Source of the DNA: Galerina marginata
Lineage: Eukaryota > Basidiomycota > Agaricomycetes > Agaricales > Galerinaceae
Assembly (NCBI GenBank): GCA_023014335.1
Contig: JAECYW010000009.1
Span: forward strand, 620,001-684,000
DNA length: 64,000 nucleotides
Reading direction: 5' to 3'
Part shown: one piece after another, positions 21,023 through 32,726 of the stretch
Layout: every line of letters starts with the position of its first letter
How positions within the stretch are numbered: position 1 is the stretch's first letter
The notes under the pieces: generated by a model
The model's input: the letters and a program-made list of their open reading frames with translations, nothing else
Told to the model about the DNA's origin: nothing
Database searches by the model: none
Program-made: the position numbers and the translations under genes

Positions 21023-23064
21023 AGTTGGGTGAAAAATGGGAGGAAATACTGAAGTTTAATAGCACAGTAAATTTCGAACATGTACAGACGGAAGAAAGAG
21101 AAGTCAAAGGCTCGAGATTGGGTCGATGGCGACCATGGGTCAACTACACCAATGATTATATAACGCCATCACGGGAGCTACCGGCGACGTCCTCACCAAG
21201 TTGTCACCAAGTCGTCGGACTCATTTATGTTCTTCCCATAAACTACATACTCTCACTATTCTATCTGAACCTAATCTACAGATTGGAGGGATTAAGCACC
21301 TCATTTTCGGCGACAAGTGAGAGAACTTCTGAAGGTGGAAAAGAAAGAGAGAGCGAAGAGATCAGGGCTCTGGGTGTTGTCTGGGTGCGTGGTCACTAGA
21401 CGTATATCGATAAACAGTGGCTTCATGGTGCCATTATCGAGCGACTCGACTCGGATATGTGCCTTATCCGTGGTCTTATGATCACGGAATATGAGCGGGG
21501 CTAAACCCTCCTCACTTGCGTGGTTATGCGCGCCAGTCTGCCGAGGATGTTAACGTTGACATCCACAACCTATCCACAGAAACTCTGCTCAACATCAAAC
21601 GATTTAAAGTTGTTTTGGTTTTCTCGTTCGAAAGTTTGCGTTTTATGGGTAACGAAGATAGGACTCGGTCCCTGGTAGATTCACCACAGAACTCAGTGGT
21701 CGCTCAATCCACCGCTGATACTCGGATAACTGTGACCTCAGATTCCCTATATCAATGGCATCGCCTCAGGCTGGCTGTTTCGTTCCGATGTTCGGATATA
21801 TATTTGCTTTCTGTTATGACAATGGCGCCTTATAATGACCTTTTTATCTTCCTGCCAACGAGTCTATCTCATTTTTCAGAAATCTTTAGCATGGTTTCCT
21901 AACGTCTACGCTACCTCGTTGATCAAGGCCTCATTCCCGATCCTGCTTGGCAATCCTCCTCAGAGTCGGCTTCTCTGCTTTTACCTTCCTTTGATGTAAG
22001 CACGGACACTTGCTTCTTCTGACCACGTTTCACCTACGGATATCCAGGAGAACAGACGACAGACTCGACGACCGACTGATAATATAGAGCGCCTACCTTC
22101 ATCCTCGAAATACCGCAAGCGCAATCGCAGCATTCATCCTCCTATTCTCCACTGAGCCTCGCTAGCCTAACTTTCCCGATTATAAAATTCGAGTTTCCAC
22201 TCGCACAACTGCGTTTTTTTAGTACACTTTATTGCGTTTTCTCTCAGTACTCACGCTCACGCAGACTCTGATGCGAAAATATATTCCACTCCGGGCCTGC
22301 GGTGCGACTTTAGGCGCATACACGTAGATTTAGACCATCTGAAGGCTATCGCAGTGACCACTCCCTGTTCAGTCACTCACTGTGCGCCACGCCTACCTGT
22401 AAAATTCCGTGTCCAGCAGCCAGCGACTGTCAAGCACCTACATTTTTAACCAGGAGTAGATGTTAGTCACATTCATGTTGCCCGTAATCCAATCGTGCTA
22501 ACCATCCGATTTCCCCTAGCTTTTTCGAAGATATGGTAGAAAAAGCGTGGCCGGTTAGACGGTCAGGCTCACCGGTGAATTATTCTTTGCTTGTTTGTTC
22601 AGTGTCTTACGGACGATCCTATGTTGACGGCTTAATCTTAATACCGACTGTCTTTCATTTGATTTGATTGGATTTTGAGAACAAGTTTCGCTTTAAACTT
22701 GGATATTGGAACCTTTCATTTTCTCCTTCCAAGGTTTTTCCCAAGCACTTCCTAGCAGTAATCCACTCATGCCGGGATAGGATTGGTGCGCACTGTGAAT
22801 AATCCGCTTCGGATATATGATAGGGGATGTAAACAGATTTCACCGTAAGGCACTATTCAAGGCGACTCTTGACTCTAAACGCTGTTTCTCATTTCGGTCA
22901 TAGGATGGAGGCTTTAGGTCGGCAGGTCAGCCAGAGAGTGGAACCAGGACAAGTGAGCTGATTAAATTATTGGACGCAGAGAAAGCCAAGATTATTCAAC
23001 GGTTGGTCGGAGAACTTGATTTTAAACGAAGCCAAAACATGATATTGTTACTAGTACTAATCCT
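21023..23064. repeat. Copy C promoter region and F-box unit D 3' flank
   Basis: 21,023-21,430 holds the upstream region of copy C (CATGTACAGACGGA as in copy A at 13,817). 21,430-23,060 is the largest copy of the duplicated flank, alignable in pieces to 9,650-10,800, 11,620-12,060, 13,970-14,790 and 18,877-19,330. Open frames here (for example 21,516-21,902) are not shared by the other copies. Confidence 0.65.
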
Positions 23065-23448
23065 CTAGTACCCCTCCTCGTCCGAGCTGTCGAACTCTAC
23101 GAACTCATCGTCACTACTAGGGATAACAAATATGCGGCTTGGTTGCCCCGATCCACAGACATATCCAAACTCTTTGTCAAGAGTATTACCCCACTTCACC
23201 TCCATACCCGTCAGCTCTTCAAGAGACGTAGTTATACCACGACCCCCCACCCAGTCTCTCATCAGCCCCATATCAGTTGGCGAATGGGCTTGCCGCATTT
23301 ACTTCTTCTCCAAAGAAATTCTAAAATCAGTTCTGGATCGCAAACTGCTTCTTCGGTGTGGTCAAGTTCAAGCAAGTCGAGGAGGGGGAATATGATGGAT
23401 TCAGAGGCTTTATTTTCTGCATTAGGAAGCGTATCGAGGAAAATTCGG
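23065..23448 (-). pseudogene. F-box copy D, 3' part (C-terminal coding end)
   Basis: This encodes the C-terminus of the same F-box subfamily: RIFLDTLPNAENKASESII, LDLLELDHTEEAVCDPELIL, then SLEELTGMEVKWG and a tail ending FDSSDEEGY. It starts abruptly at GAAAATTCGG (23,439-23,448), exactly where the 22 kb element begins. The missing 5' part is at 45,515-46,823. Two single-base losses near 23,264-23,280 shift the frame within PIRQLDIGLL. Together these show a dead gene split by an insertion. Confidence 0.88.
23439..23448. repeat. Left target-site duplication of the 22 kb element
   Basis: GAAAATTCGG occurs here and again at 45,515-45,524, flanking the element, while the related F-box copies have a single site (GAGAATTCGG in copy C). 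The inner 8 bases AAAATTCG would be the target site if the outermost base on each side belongs to the element; 8 bp is usual for KDZ/Zisupton transposons. Confidence 0.85.
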
Positions 23449-26400
23449 GGGCAGGGGCCATATGCAAAATAGCCTTTTACCCACACCCCCGTGTGGCCAG
23501 GTGAACTCCCCCCCGTTTGTAACTTTTAGCACCCTCTGTGGGAAGACGCTGTAAGGGCGTGCGTGTAAAGTTATGCAAGATTGTATTTATTAAGTAGTCA
23601 ATCCTTAAAAGTCGTGAGCTGTGGTTGTTCCGACTGTATTGGAAAATATTTCGGGTGATTGTAGCCGTAGACTACCCAGAAAAGCACTCATTGGCGCATA
23701 GGGTTGTTGTACCTGTATATCGAATGTAGATATTTACCATCTGAGCTTTGTTAAGGCGATCGTGGCGCTCTCTTACTGTTTAAGATGGAGCTATAAATAG
23801 TATATAGGTACAACCTTCGGATGTCTGCTCCCCGATGCGACGCATTCAGTATAATATTTCGTAGTGCATAATAGATCGGAATGAACCTGCGGTTGAAAGG
23901 AGTGTCAACGCATATGTGGAAAAAAACAAGAAAGGAAGTAATGACCAAAGTCTGTTCGAACCGCACCTGTACCTTGCATTTCATACTGGCGCTTAGTGTA
24001 TGCAGCTTCCCTGTCAGTCAGGAGCTTGGATAATTGTATATGTCTACCTCCATTCCATATTGATGGGACGCAGTAGTCGGGGTATACCATTCACGAGTGT
24101 ACCTGGCTACTGCGCTTATATTTTGCGATTGTATCTACTAACAACCCAAGCAGTATACCGTTCACGAGTGTACCTGGCTACTGCGCTTATATTTTGCGAT
24201 TGTATCTACTAACAACCCAAGCAGTATACCGTTCACGAGTGTACCTGGTTACTGCGCTTATATTTTGCGATTGTATCTACTAACAACCCAAGCAGTATAC
24301 CGTTCACGAGTGTACCTGGCTACTGCGCTTATATTTTGCAATTGTATCTACTAACAACCCAAGCATTCGAATGACATGCTGTGAGATTGTTGAGCTCGGC
24401 AAAGAATGGCGGTACTCAGGTACAATCCCGTTGGTTAGCGTGAAAATATACATTTACATAGTCCGTACTAAGGGTAAGTATGGCAGTGGCTGAGTACAAT
24501 CATGCACGAGTGTACCCTCTGGCTATCGGCATGCCGCGTAGGTCGATTGTATCTACCAATCATGTTCGATAGCAGTTCCTAAAACCAGCGGGCGTATACC
24601 GGAGAAGTCCGTAATATCGACTGGCCAGCTCCGGTCATGTGAAAGCGGCTGGACGCAGTTGAAATTCCCGTCCGTCGGGCAATTGTAGAACACATTATTA
24701 CACGTTAGTAGACCATGTCCATTTCACACTCAACCTTGGCTGGGTGGAAAAAAAGAAAGCCCTTTCCTGAACCAGTGATCAGGAAGTTAAGCGGTTGACG
24801 AGTGTACCAGTGGGCTATTGCGCTTATATTTTCCGATTGTATCTACTAGTGTTCAAATGCATTCTTTGCATGGGAGTATTATGAGATGGCTGTGCTCGGC
24901 AAATAATGGTCGTACTCAGGAACAATGCCGGTGGTAGGTATGGTAGTGGCGGGGTACAATCGCACATGAGAGTACCAGCTGGCTATCGCCGTGCCGTGTG
25001 GGCCGATTGTATCAACCAACAACGCTGGATGATAGTGCTCATAGATCAGGGGACCCATATCAAAAAAATCTGTAATATTACCCTCCCCTTAGGTCGTGCA
25101 AAAGCGGTTGAAAACTTCCGTCTCTCCACTCATAGAACGCATTAGTTCACATCGGTAGATACATGTCCGTTTCATCTGGCACAGCTCTAGCCTCTATAAC
25201 TGCAGGAGAGTAATTTGGACTTTCGAGAACCCATAATTGAGCAGAAATTCAGTCCTAGATATTGCCACATTGGGCACTAAACGGCATACAATCATTGAAG
25301 AGTGTACCAACTAACCATTGCGCTTATATTCTCCGATTGTATCTACTTCCAACCCAAACATTTAACTGACGTGCAGGTCAGATCGGTCAGTAAAGGTGGT
25401 ACTCAGGTACAATTTCTTTTTTAAATCATATGTGCATACCTTCATTTTGTATGTATCATAGTCACGGTGTACAATCGGTGATGAGTGTACCAGCTGGCTA
25501 TCAGCATACTGCGGGGTCGATCGTATCTCCAACGCTGGACAGCAGGCTCTAAAAACCAGGGGTGCACACCGGAGAGATTTGTAATTTCAATGCTCCCCTC
25601 GGGTTTTGTGAAACCGTTAAAAGCAGCTGATTGATATACATCAGTAGATACATTTTCACTCCACCTGGCAAAGCTCCAGCCTCTACCACGGTAGGGAAGT
25701 CATGGAAATCCAATTGGGGACTGTCTGCCAGGTCATATACGCATCACGCAGCCATCACGCATACCCATCACGCATCACGTATACGCATCACGGGAACTTC
25801 CAAGACAACCAGCCGCTCGAGTCATTAAGCGCTCGTCTTAGACGCACACCAATGCAATAGCCATGCAATGCATTAATCAATTGGGTTCAACTCTAAAGCT
25901 CCGATATGGGTTCTGACTCATTGTGACTGGGCTTTAGTGTAGTAGAAATGCAGGAAAATAGGGTTGGGACTTTGTCAGTAGTAGAAGCGGGTTTGGGTGC
26001 CGCTGCGAAAAGATTGAACGACGCAAATACGAAATAGATTTGGAAAGACATCCGACTACATATGATCGAAGCAGTGCTTTTGTCGCTGAAATACAAAATA
26101 GATTAAAAAAATACACTGGTGATCATGAATTTGAGGACGGGACTTGACCGCCATTAGGAAACGCTAGAGGCAATGACTTTGTCGGTAGTGGAAGCGGGTT
26201 TAGGCGCTGCTGCAACGGTAGTATTTGACTAAATGATGCAAATACAAAATAGATTAGGAAATATACTGAACTACATATGATTGAAACAGGGCTTTTGTCG
26301 CTACTGGAAGCGGGTTTTCTCTGGGAAGACAATATTTAGTGGAACAGTGAAAATACAAATAGATTAATGAAATACACTGGTGGTCATGAATTTTAGGAAG

Positions 26401-26856
26401 AGACTTTACCGCCATTAGGAGTGGCTTTATAGGTGTCTCAGCTGACAATTCTACTCCTCAGACATACAGTCTGTCCAGATTCCTGGAAGTTATGCTCCTA
26501 CACCCCTGGGACCGAATGTACTTTGCACACAGTGGCTACAACACGGTTACCAGTGGTCCTAGTTACTAACTTTGATTAACGGCGCGTAGGTAGGTAGGCA
26601 GATACAACCTTTCACCGATTGATCATTGAGATTAATTGTCCATACAATTCAAAGACGGTGTATGGGTACAATTCTTCCGACAGCGTGTTTAGGGGGAAAC
26701 GGGCCGATCGTACGCTGGTAACCTCTTACACACTTCATGGACTGTACACACAAACCGACTTAGTATGTTCCTTTTAAATACTTCAATTCTGAGCAAGTGC
26801 CGTCGTCAAATACATGAGTTATCGTCCCCTAGTTAAACAATAACATGAGAAGGAGT
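23449..26856. repeat. Left subterminal repeat region of the KDZ element
   Basis: About 3.4 kb without genes. It contains a 71 bp array (24,082-24,364), about 490 bp higher-order units, an ACGCATCAC-type microsatellite (25,740-25,800) and short repeats around GTAGTGGAAGCGGGTTT (25,900-26,450). 26,480-26,725 is an inverted, roughly 70% similar copy of 41,997-42,245. Runs of GTACC/GGTACAAT and GATTGTATC recur throughout and could be transposase-binding iterons. Confidence 0.75.
24082..24364. repeat. 71 bp tandem repeat, 4 copies
   Basis: Four near-identical units start at 24,082, 24,153, 24,224 and 24,295. Each contains CACGAGTGTACCTGG, CTGCGCTTATATTTTG, CGATTGTATCTACTA and CAACCCAAGCA. Degenerate single copies recur at 24,505, 24,798, 24,958, 25,295 and 25,480 inside larger units of about 490 bases, each also carrying a CTCGGCAAA-GGTACTCAGG(T/A)ACAAT block. 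Confidence 0.9.
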
Positions 26857-29800
26857 TCAAACCTCTTCTTGTTCTTGCTTTCGGATGATCAGTCGATTTC
26901 TAATTGAAAGAAAGGTCTTCGTGTAAATAATCGCATGGTCCTGCGTCATGTAACTGACAGACTTGCGAATACGAAGTATTCCACTGTTCCCACACTCCGC
27001 GGCGCTGCTGTTGATTTTGTCAAGGTCCGGATTTGTGGCTACATAGGTCATTAGTTTGCATGCATTGCCGCAGGAATTATGTCCCATGCTATGGAAGTGG
27101 TCGATCAGAAACTTTGATCTTGCAAAAAATGTCGGTTCACGAGCCATAGCATATGGAGCCAGATTGCAGGCATAGTCATAGACTACGATCTCGGGCGCTT
27201 GTTCCCAATGCGTGTAAATAGCAGAAAATACCTCATTTCTGCCTTCAGAAGCTGGGATACAATGGAAGCCGTAGCACACGGTATGAGTGCACCAGACCAC
27301 CATTATTCCGCCGGTTAGCCGCTTCTGGCCATATTCTGAATAGTATTTTCCACATCCATCTCCTCGTTTTGCTTGTCCCCCCACATCTGTCATGCCATCG
27401 CGATGTATGAGAGGGTATTGAGGACGATGGCGGATTTTTGGCATACTGTAGCATGATCCTGTCTACAATGAATATGATAATCAGCTTACTGAATAGAAAT
27501 TTATTTCTCACTTTCTGCCATTTACGTGCTGATTCCAGTTCTTGAGCATCTTTTTCTCCACCTTTGTGAGTGATGCTGGACATAAGAACTGTCATTCCCC
27601 GTACCATCACCCAGCGGCATAGTCCGAGAGTCTCATCCGTAACTGTCTCCTGGTTGTTAATGCTTAACTCCAGCATAACGACCGAATAAAGCACAGGGAA
27701 CATGTTCAGATGGGATGCGGTTAGGAAGGACGGTTTTTCAACAAAACACTTGAGTGACTCGATTACCAACCGTGTGGTGAGTTGCAGAACTGATTCATCT
27801 GCTGCCATTTGCATGAATAGTGAAGTGTAAGCATGTGAGATAGGTTTACCCATCGCCAGGGCATTTCTTCCATAGCATCGTTCGAATAGAGATCCAATTG
27901 AGGTGTCAATTTCCATTAACTGATTCACAACAAATTCGACACGCTCTAGTCTTGCGTGCATGTCTGTAAATGCCTTCTGTCTTGCTGCTGCGACTCTGGT
28001 CGCTTTTTTGGAAAGGGCTGCGTCCTCGGAGTCATCATCTGATGGGTCATCGTCTATGGTGAATAAATCTGCCATAGATTCTTCATTATCGATCCAGCGC
28101 AGAGGTGGACCAGTTAGGACATAGCGAATTAACTTTCGCAAAGGAGCGTCTTGGAAACATTGGGGTCGAGTGGGATGCCGTGCTCCATCCCTGACCTTTG
28201 AATTCGGATGGATAGTGGTAGGAGGGGAAAGCGACGCTTTGAGATTCTTGCGATTAAATGCAAGTGTAACTCCATCCCATATTGTAACGTTTGGTGTTGG
28301 TCCACACTTTGAACACCGCATATCATTTTCGAGCGCTAGTAATGCTGCATAGGCGAACCAGATGACCCGAAATCGTTTCTCTGAAAGAAAAGGTGAGGGG
28401 GATTGATATGTGTCGTACCGGCGGGTAAGAACGGCAACCCAGGCAACAAAAGGTGTCTCAGACGCCGAAAAAGAGCTAGTATAGTCGTCAAGGAGGTCGT
28501 GTGAGAGAAGAACGCGGTTGTTCCAATTAAAAAGTCCCAGCTCCTGGCAATCTGGGCCAATAAATCAACGTCGGCATAAGGAACATTTCTGTACCTCAAT
28601 TTGACAGGCCCGCATTCTTGTCAGGCCGTAAACTTCACACCTTCGAGTCTCGGTGGGGAGCATTGGGTCATATGATGACCTAGAATCTGGATTACATGGA
28701 CATGATGAGGCGGTACCCAGAGGAATAACTTCAGGTGGCTGGTTAAAGGCCGGAATTGCCGGAAGTTGGCCATCTCGGCGGATTCTTGCCCAATGAGGTG
28801 GTGGAATCTGCCTGGACGATACTGCAGGCATATCTTCCCCTGCATTTCGAACCAATATATCTAAAGCAGCACAATAAGCAAGTAAAAAAATTCCAGTAAT
28901 TACCGACCTACCATGGTATAAGATTATATTTCTCTCAGCGTTTGTGTCCGTCGCTAAATGATCCATTTGGACATGTTGTTGAAGGGAATCTCGAGCAGAT
29001 AAAATGTGTCGACAATTTCTGATATTTGGATCTTTGGAACATCTCCATACACCCGAGCCTGTATCGTCACCAAAATGCTCAACAACTGCCCGGTTTTTAA
29101 TGCTTTCTAGGACACCTGGGCTTGGAACAGAGAACACATTGTGGATCGTCAAAGGTTCATAGCATTCGACATTTCTTGAAAATAGAAAAGTCTTATTTTC
29201 TTCCCCTAACCGCTCAAATTTACCGAAGTCATTAAGCGGAATAATTGAGTTAATAAAACTCTTACCAGTCATACGATGATCAATAGGAAACTTTTCATCT
29301 CCGTGATCAAGCAGAAAACGAACATGAATACACTGGTTGTTTTGCCTTCCTTCCGGGCAGAGGCAATGACATCGTCTTTCCGTGCCGACGACGACCATAT
29401 GAAGATGATAAAAGGTGCTTGTTGCCGCATTCGCCTCGCGATTCCAGCCATTCACTATAAATAAGTTCCTTGAAAGCTGCCAGAAGTCACACTCGGCAGC
29501 GAGGACAGCTTCCACGAAAGATAAGTACCGTGAGTTACTAATACCCACAGATGCCAGGCTTTCGGTGGGTGTAGGCAGAGGCTGATCGTCATAGTTTGCT
29601 GATGGTAAATCGGTCCCTGGATATTCAGATTCCCAACTAACATTCATCCCCCCTTCAAGCGGCGCGGAAGCTGGCAACTGGCTTGTCGACTGAGGTTCCA
29701 AATCTTTGAGTACCGGTGATGGGATTCGAGTTAGTCGCTTGTGGCGTTTGTTGGGTGCTTTCTGCACTTGTCGTATTTTCCGTTTGGGAGTAATGGGATC

Positions 29801-29923
29801 CGTGCTTTCTGTCGAGGTTTCATCAATAAATGAGACTCCTTGGATTGGAGATTGGGGGGGTTCGTCAAAGGAAATTTCAACGATGTCCATTGTGGAGGGG
29901 AAGATTGAAAGCGGCCCCGACAC
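26857..29923 (-). pseudogene. KDZ transposase (CxC5/CxC6 type), one in-frame stop
   Basis: Three exons (29923-28912, 28860-27512, 27462-26857) form a 988-codon frame. The N-terminus (about 50-70) is basic and nuclear-signal-like. Cysteine-rich CxC clusters lie at about 190-230 (RRCHCLCPEG) and 395-435 (SCPCNPD...CEVYGLTRMRAC...KCSLCRR). The conserved KDZ run FIGPDCQELGLFNWNN and SETPFVAWV follows. The C-terminal RNase H-like core has YGQKRLTGG, HTVCYGFHCIPASEGRN, VVYDYACNL and INSSAAECGNSGILRIRKS. Candidate catalytic residues are D533, D883 and E943. Codon 436 is TGA (28,565-28,567) where relatives keep a third arginine after CRR, consistent with CGA to TGA. The frame is open on both sides, so inactivation is probably recent. 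Either ATG at 29,923 or 29,890 may be the start. Confidence 0.9.
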
Positions 29924-30123
29924 AGCAATGAACCAGATTGAACGGCTACTTCAATAGTAGCCTACAACATTTTAACGGTATTATCGTATGTAAATACAAT
30001 CGTAGAATGACCGTAACGCAGCCATCTGTTCCTGGCGGTTGTAGGTAGATTGTAAATACAGACAATCCATTCTTTTCATACAAATAGCCAATACGACAAT
30101 TTAGCTTTTTCCCTCCTTCCTCT

Positions 30124-31502
30124 ATGGCAAAGGCTAAGTCTCCGAAGAAAAATTCCAACAGAACCACAGAAAGACAACCACCCCACTGCTCCCAATGCAG
30201 TGGAAGGCCGCTTCGTAGCCAATGTATACACACGGCTGCTGGGCGAAGCTATCTTGAGAGGCAACACCTCCAGGTGAGTTAAGTAATTGCTACTGTATTC
30301 GAGCGTCATCTAAATACTGTCAGAATAATCAATCTGGGAAGCAGCGTCATTGCCTTCGGTGTCCAGGTAGACCACTGCTATCCGAATGTATACACACGGT
30401 AAAGGGCAAAGCGTTTCTCGCTTCCAAAATTGCTCAGGCTGCTTTAGAGGTACCTGTCATTCAACGTAAAAAATTCATTAACTAACTGAAATGTAGGACA
30501 TTCCAGCTACCAATTCACCAGATCTCAGTCCGTCCCAAAATACCGAGAGTATTTCTGAAGCCCAACAACAATCACTGCCGCACAACGCATCGGTTACCCC
30601 GGACAGTGTTATTGATCCAGCTCTCCTAGCCCAGGGACCTAGAGAAGACATATTCTCTGTGAGTCCACAGGCCCAAACGCGTCCACCTTTAAACACTTCA
30701 TTCGATAATGAATCACCCGGCTCAATGTTACCACCACAAACTTCTCCCTCAATCCAGACATTGGGTTCTGCGTTATCTCCCTTGGTAGGATCCTCCGAAG
30801 ATTCCGCATCATCACCATCAACGGGATTTTCTGGGTATTTTGCATCATCACCCTCCGCAGGATCCTCCGTGGAGCAAATTACACCATGCCCTCCTCAGGC
30901 AAAGAAATTAGTCCCTTACGCTACGGAAAAGGCCTCGATGAGCAAACCAATCTATGGTATGGTTCAAGGGGCCAAACGGGCAAATGAAAAATACGGTGTG
31001 TTTTGTCAATGTTCTCATCATTTTGTTATCATTAACATTTCTCAGAAATCTTTTGAACACGAACGCTTCCGAAACCTATTCAAGTCAGTGGCAATGCTTC
31101 GCGCCGATTTTCTCGGCAAATAAATAAAATTTTGGAAAAGGTATGAAAAACCATTCAAACGCGTTCCCATATCATAATCATACCCTACTTTTACAGTGTG
31201 AGGATCTTGCGACTGAAACTGGATGCTGGATGTTCCTTGGCGCCCAACATGTCACAGCTCGGGGCGGTGCAATCTCATATGCTTCTCCTCGACTCTGCCG
31301 AGAGGCCCGGCCCTCGGCTGAGCAGATGGCCACCGTGTTCAATACCACCGCATCCCAGCTTTTGAGTGCTCGACGCACTGAAGCTGTCACATTTCAGCGT
31401 CAGTTGGAGGTCATGCGCGAAAACAAAGTTGCAGCTGAGAAGAAGGCTGAGGATGCTGAGGCCAAGATTGCAGAGTATGTGAAGAAGTTCGGCACACTCT
31501 AA
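30124..31502 (+). CDS. Cargo gene 1: twin zinc-module, coiled-coil protein
   Basis: Five exons (30124-30273, 30324-30449, 30497-30995, 31085-31140, 31197-31502) join in frame to 378 residues. Exons 1 and 2 each encode one related module: HCSQCSGRPLRSQCIHT and HCLRCPGRPLLSECIHT, a CxxC-x6-CxH pattern likely to bind zinc. A long Ser/Pro-rich stretch follows (about 93-230), then KPIYGMVQGAKRANEKY, then a C-terminal region with ETGCWMFLGAQHV and a heptad-rich helix to the end (FQRQLEVMRENKVAAEKKAE). The fourth exon's acceptor was chosen because it keeps the frame; an alternative ends the protein at 31,123. Function unknown; nuclear or nucleic-acid-binding is a guess. It is divergent from the transposase, with 200 bases between them. 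Confidence 0.6.
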
Positions 31503-31566
31503 ACCGCTCTTGGCCGATATGCCCGATAATGGATTAGATTAGATAGATATAGCACAGCCGTAGATC

Positions 31567-31954
31567 CTATGACGTAATTCCTGCTTGGTCCTGACCATCA
31601 CGCGTGCCTGCTCGACGCGCTCCCTGAGCCTTGCCAGACCCGAGCTGCTCGGGTAATTCAGATTGGCCTATTCCACCGCATATCCCTGAATATAATTCCA
31701 CAACTTTGGGACCGCTCGGCCAGTCCACAAGTAGAGTAACGCGAGCCGAATAGCTCTATTGAATTTAATTTATTGTACATACCATCCAAATCGCTTTCTT
31801 TAAGTGATGGCCTCATGTCCCTGACAAAATTAAGCAAGGTGGGATCTGATTTCAGGGCCCTAAATTTCTCCAAAAAGTTGCTAGTTTCAAGTGATGGCTT
31901 TCGGAAACAATCTAGCTTGTGTGGCCCTAAACTTTGCAACAATTTATCCGGCAT
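31567..31954 (-). CDS. Cargo gene 2: small hypothetical protein
   Basis: Two exons (31954-31783, 31703-31567) around a 79 bp intron encode about 102 residues. The first reads MPDKLLQSLGPHKLDCF, SNFLEKFRALKSDPTLLNF and RPSLKESDLD, looking like a compact helical protein; the second reads VVELYSGICGGIGQSELPE and a Gly/Arg-rich end. No family recognised. The open frame extends upstream to an acceptor-like CTTCCAG near 32,000, so a further 5' exon may exist. It converges on cargo gene 1, with the stop codons 64 bases apart. Confidence 0.4.
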
Positions 31955-32726
31955 TTCTTGTGGCTTCGAAGATGCGTCCGTTTTTCTGGAAGTTCCAATA
32001 TTCTACCGCTTTGACATCTTACCCTGCATACATACAGTCTACATTTAAATTCCCTTTCGATCATCGGCGCTCAGGCCTCAGGATGGATTCATCAAACAGT
32101 TTTGCAAAAACCAAGTCGGAGCCGACAGGCGCCAATTGATTCATGCAGGATACAGGACGTCAATGAATAAGTATAATAATAATAGTGGGAAGAAAGTTGT
32201 CAGGGTATGGGACGCGCCCTACTTAAACAGAGTTCTCGCGATCGTCGGCGCTCAGGATTCATCACATGGTTTTGCAAAAAACAAGTCGGAGCTGACGGGC
32301 GCTAATTAATTCATGCAGGGTAAACGACGTCAATAAATAGTGGGAAGACAGTTGCCAACTTGAAGGTATGTGACGTGCGTTAAAAAATTAATTCCCCATG
32401 ATCGCTTGGCTGCGCAGCTGACATGTCGTGCCAATAAATTTCAGGGCTTTCGGCTAAGGTACTAGTTGTAGCCAAGAACGAACCAATTTTGAGTGTTTCG
32501 AGTCCGGATAAGTCAAATCATGAAACTCCGTTTGAGCAAAGCTAAAGGGCCTAGACAGAAAGGGGGATCAACATATTATTGCGGGGGAGAACGACGAATC
32601 AAATATAAAACAAAGGCAATGTCAAAGCTATTGATACGTAGTTATTTCCTGCCAAATTTAGTCCAAGAAATCCAAAAAGCGAAGAGATAAAACATGATTG
32701 GCGTCACAAAACCCACAACCGAAGCA
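31955..32726. repeat. Intergenic with a direct duplication
   Basis: A stretch starting GATCATCGGCGCTCAGG at 32,059 is repeated from 32,240 (181 bases apart), including TTTTGCAAAAA(A/C)CAAGTCGGAGC and AATTCATGCAGG. No coding exon is supported on the plus strand. The minus strand could hold the 5' end of cargo gene 2. Confidence 0.6.

Noticed and set aside
25740..25800. CRISPR-like short repeats (ACGCATCAC)
   Set aside because: They are simple microsatellite repeats without spacers in a eukaryotic genome.
28565..28620. An intron hiding the TGA in the KDZ transposase (GTACAG or GTTCCT donor to GGCCCAG)
   Set aside because: Splicing would remove the conserved CxxCRR...FIGPD segment or break the phase into LGLFN. 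Reading straight through matches the family on both sides, so a nonsense codon is the better explanation.
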